Part shown: one piece after another, positions 21,566-21,900 of the stretch
Layout of the letters: every line of letters begins with the position of its first letter
How positions within the stretch are numbered: position 1 is the stretch's first letter
Assembly: GCA_029565415.1 (NCBI GenBank)
Contig: JAKQOH010000088.1
Coordinates: 1-21,900 of the forward strand
DNA length: 21,900 nt
Reading direction: 5' to 3'
Source of the DNA: Candidatus Rifleibacteriota bacterium
GTDB lineage: Bacteria > Riflebacteria > Ozemobacteria > Ozemobacterales > Ozemobacteraceae
Notes under the pieces: generated by a model
Seen by the model: the letters and a program-made list of their open reading frames with translations, nothing else
Told to the model about the DNA's origin: nothing
Databases searched by the model: none
Program-made: the position numbers and the translations under genes

Positions 21566-21847
21566 CCCTTCAACTCCTCGAACGCCCTCAGAAGCCGTTC
21601 ACGGTTTTCACGAGCCCAGTTCAACGCTTCCGCGATCTCCCGCCGCTCGACATCGCCAAGTATTTCGAACGATCCGAGATCGACGGAAAAACATTCTCCC
21701 ATCCCGCAGAATCAGGTGGAAATGAGGGGGATGATGATCCCGCGGATTCAACCGCAACGCATGTGTATTCGGATAAGCCGAATTCTGGCTTGAAACATCG
21801 ATAAACGCTGAAAAGGGAAGCATGAGTTTAGAACACCCGCCTTTCAT
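21562..21847 (-). pseudogene. DUF4160 gene with an internal frameshift
   Basis: The minus strand first encodes an N-terminal part with the DUF4160 hallmark DHHPPHFHLILRDG, starting from an ATG at 21847 or 21823. That frame then leaves the expected sequence. In the +1 frame the C-terminal part continues as SVDLGSFEILGDVERREIAE and on through LNWARENRERLLRAFEELKG, then stops at 21562, exactly overlapping the DUF2442 start as ATGA. Removing one T from the minus-strand T5 run (21687-21691) restores an intact DUF4160 protein of about 86 aa. The indel could be a sequencing error, a real mutation or a slippage site. Neither ATG has a strong SD; the start is uncertain. Confidence 0.75.
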
Positions 21848-21900
21848 GAGGCTTTCTGAGACTCCCTGTCAAAAACCTCCCTTGTACGAACATGGGGTGC

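Overview
The window looks like chromosomal DNA from a GC-rich bacterium, probably diderm. It carries cleavable signal peptides, one lipoprotein, a very large exported TPR protein, consensus sigma-70 promoters and GGAGG-type ribosome binding sites. No marker fixes the phylum. The mix of secreted proteases, dockerin-type calcium loops, giant solenoid proteins and a long OPT transporter would fit a deltaproteobacterium-like, planctomycete-like or Riflebacteria/Ozemobacteria-like lineage, but that is a guess. There is no prophage, insertion sequence or CRISPR array. The window reads as core-like chromosome with some accessory pieces.

Left part (1-6249). At the extreme left a strong minus-strand promoter (A-tract UP element, -35, 17-nt spacer, -10) followed by a boxA-like leader points out of the window, as if into a stable-RNA operon. 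An XdhC-family gene follows on the minus strand. Divergent from it is a plus-strand operon: a solitary DNA methyltransferase, a DivIVA-domain coiled-coil protein, a YggU/DUF167 protein and a small two-TM membrane protein. Stops, SD sites and starts overlap at two of these joints, and a strong terminator ends the operon. A second plus-strand unit starts from a near-perfect sigma-70 promoter and encodes an exported zinc-dependent phospholipase C-like protein, then an M16 metallopeptidase.

Middle part (6266-16867), all minus strand. In transcription order: a 1925-aa exported TPR protein, a HEAT-repeat protein, a strong hairpin terminator, an OPT-family transporter with a soluble insertion of about 150 residues, and (1 nt after the OPT stop) an exported protein with four dockerin-type calcium loops.

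Right part (16868-21900). About 300 bp between the TPR gene and the next operon hold degenerate tandem repeats with an 8-nt period, an AT-rich core and a rearranged reverse-oriented block. Beyond lies a two-gene minus-strand operon: an exported M30-like zinc protease with a C-terminal FlgD-like domain, and a TPR-like lipoprotein. The right edge has a DUF4160/DUF2442 gene pair in which the DUF4160 gene is frameshifted at a homopolymer run.

The observations most worth a second look are the soluble insertion in the OPT transporter and its coupling to the calcium-loop protein, the octamer-based repeat cluster, the giant TPR plus HEAT pair, the frameshifted DUF4160 gene, the methyltransferase fused into a DivIVA/YggU operon, and the rRNA-like promoter at the left edge. 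I see no clear complete defence or biosynthetic system that would count as new on sequence alone.
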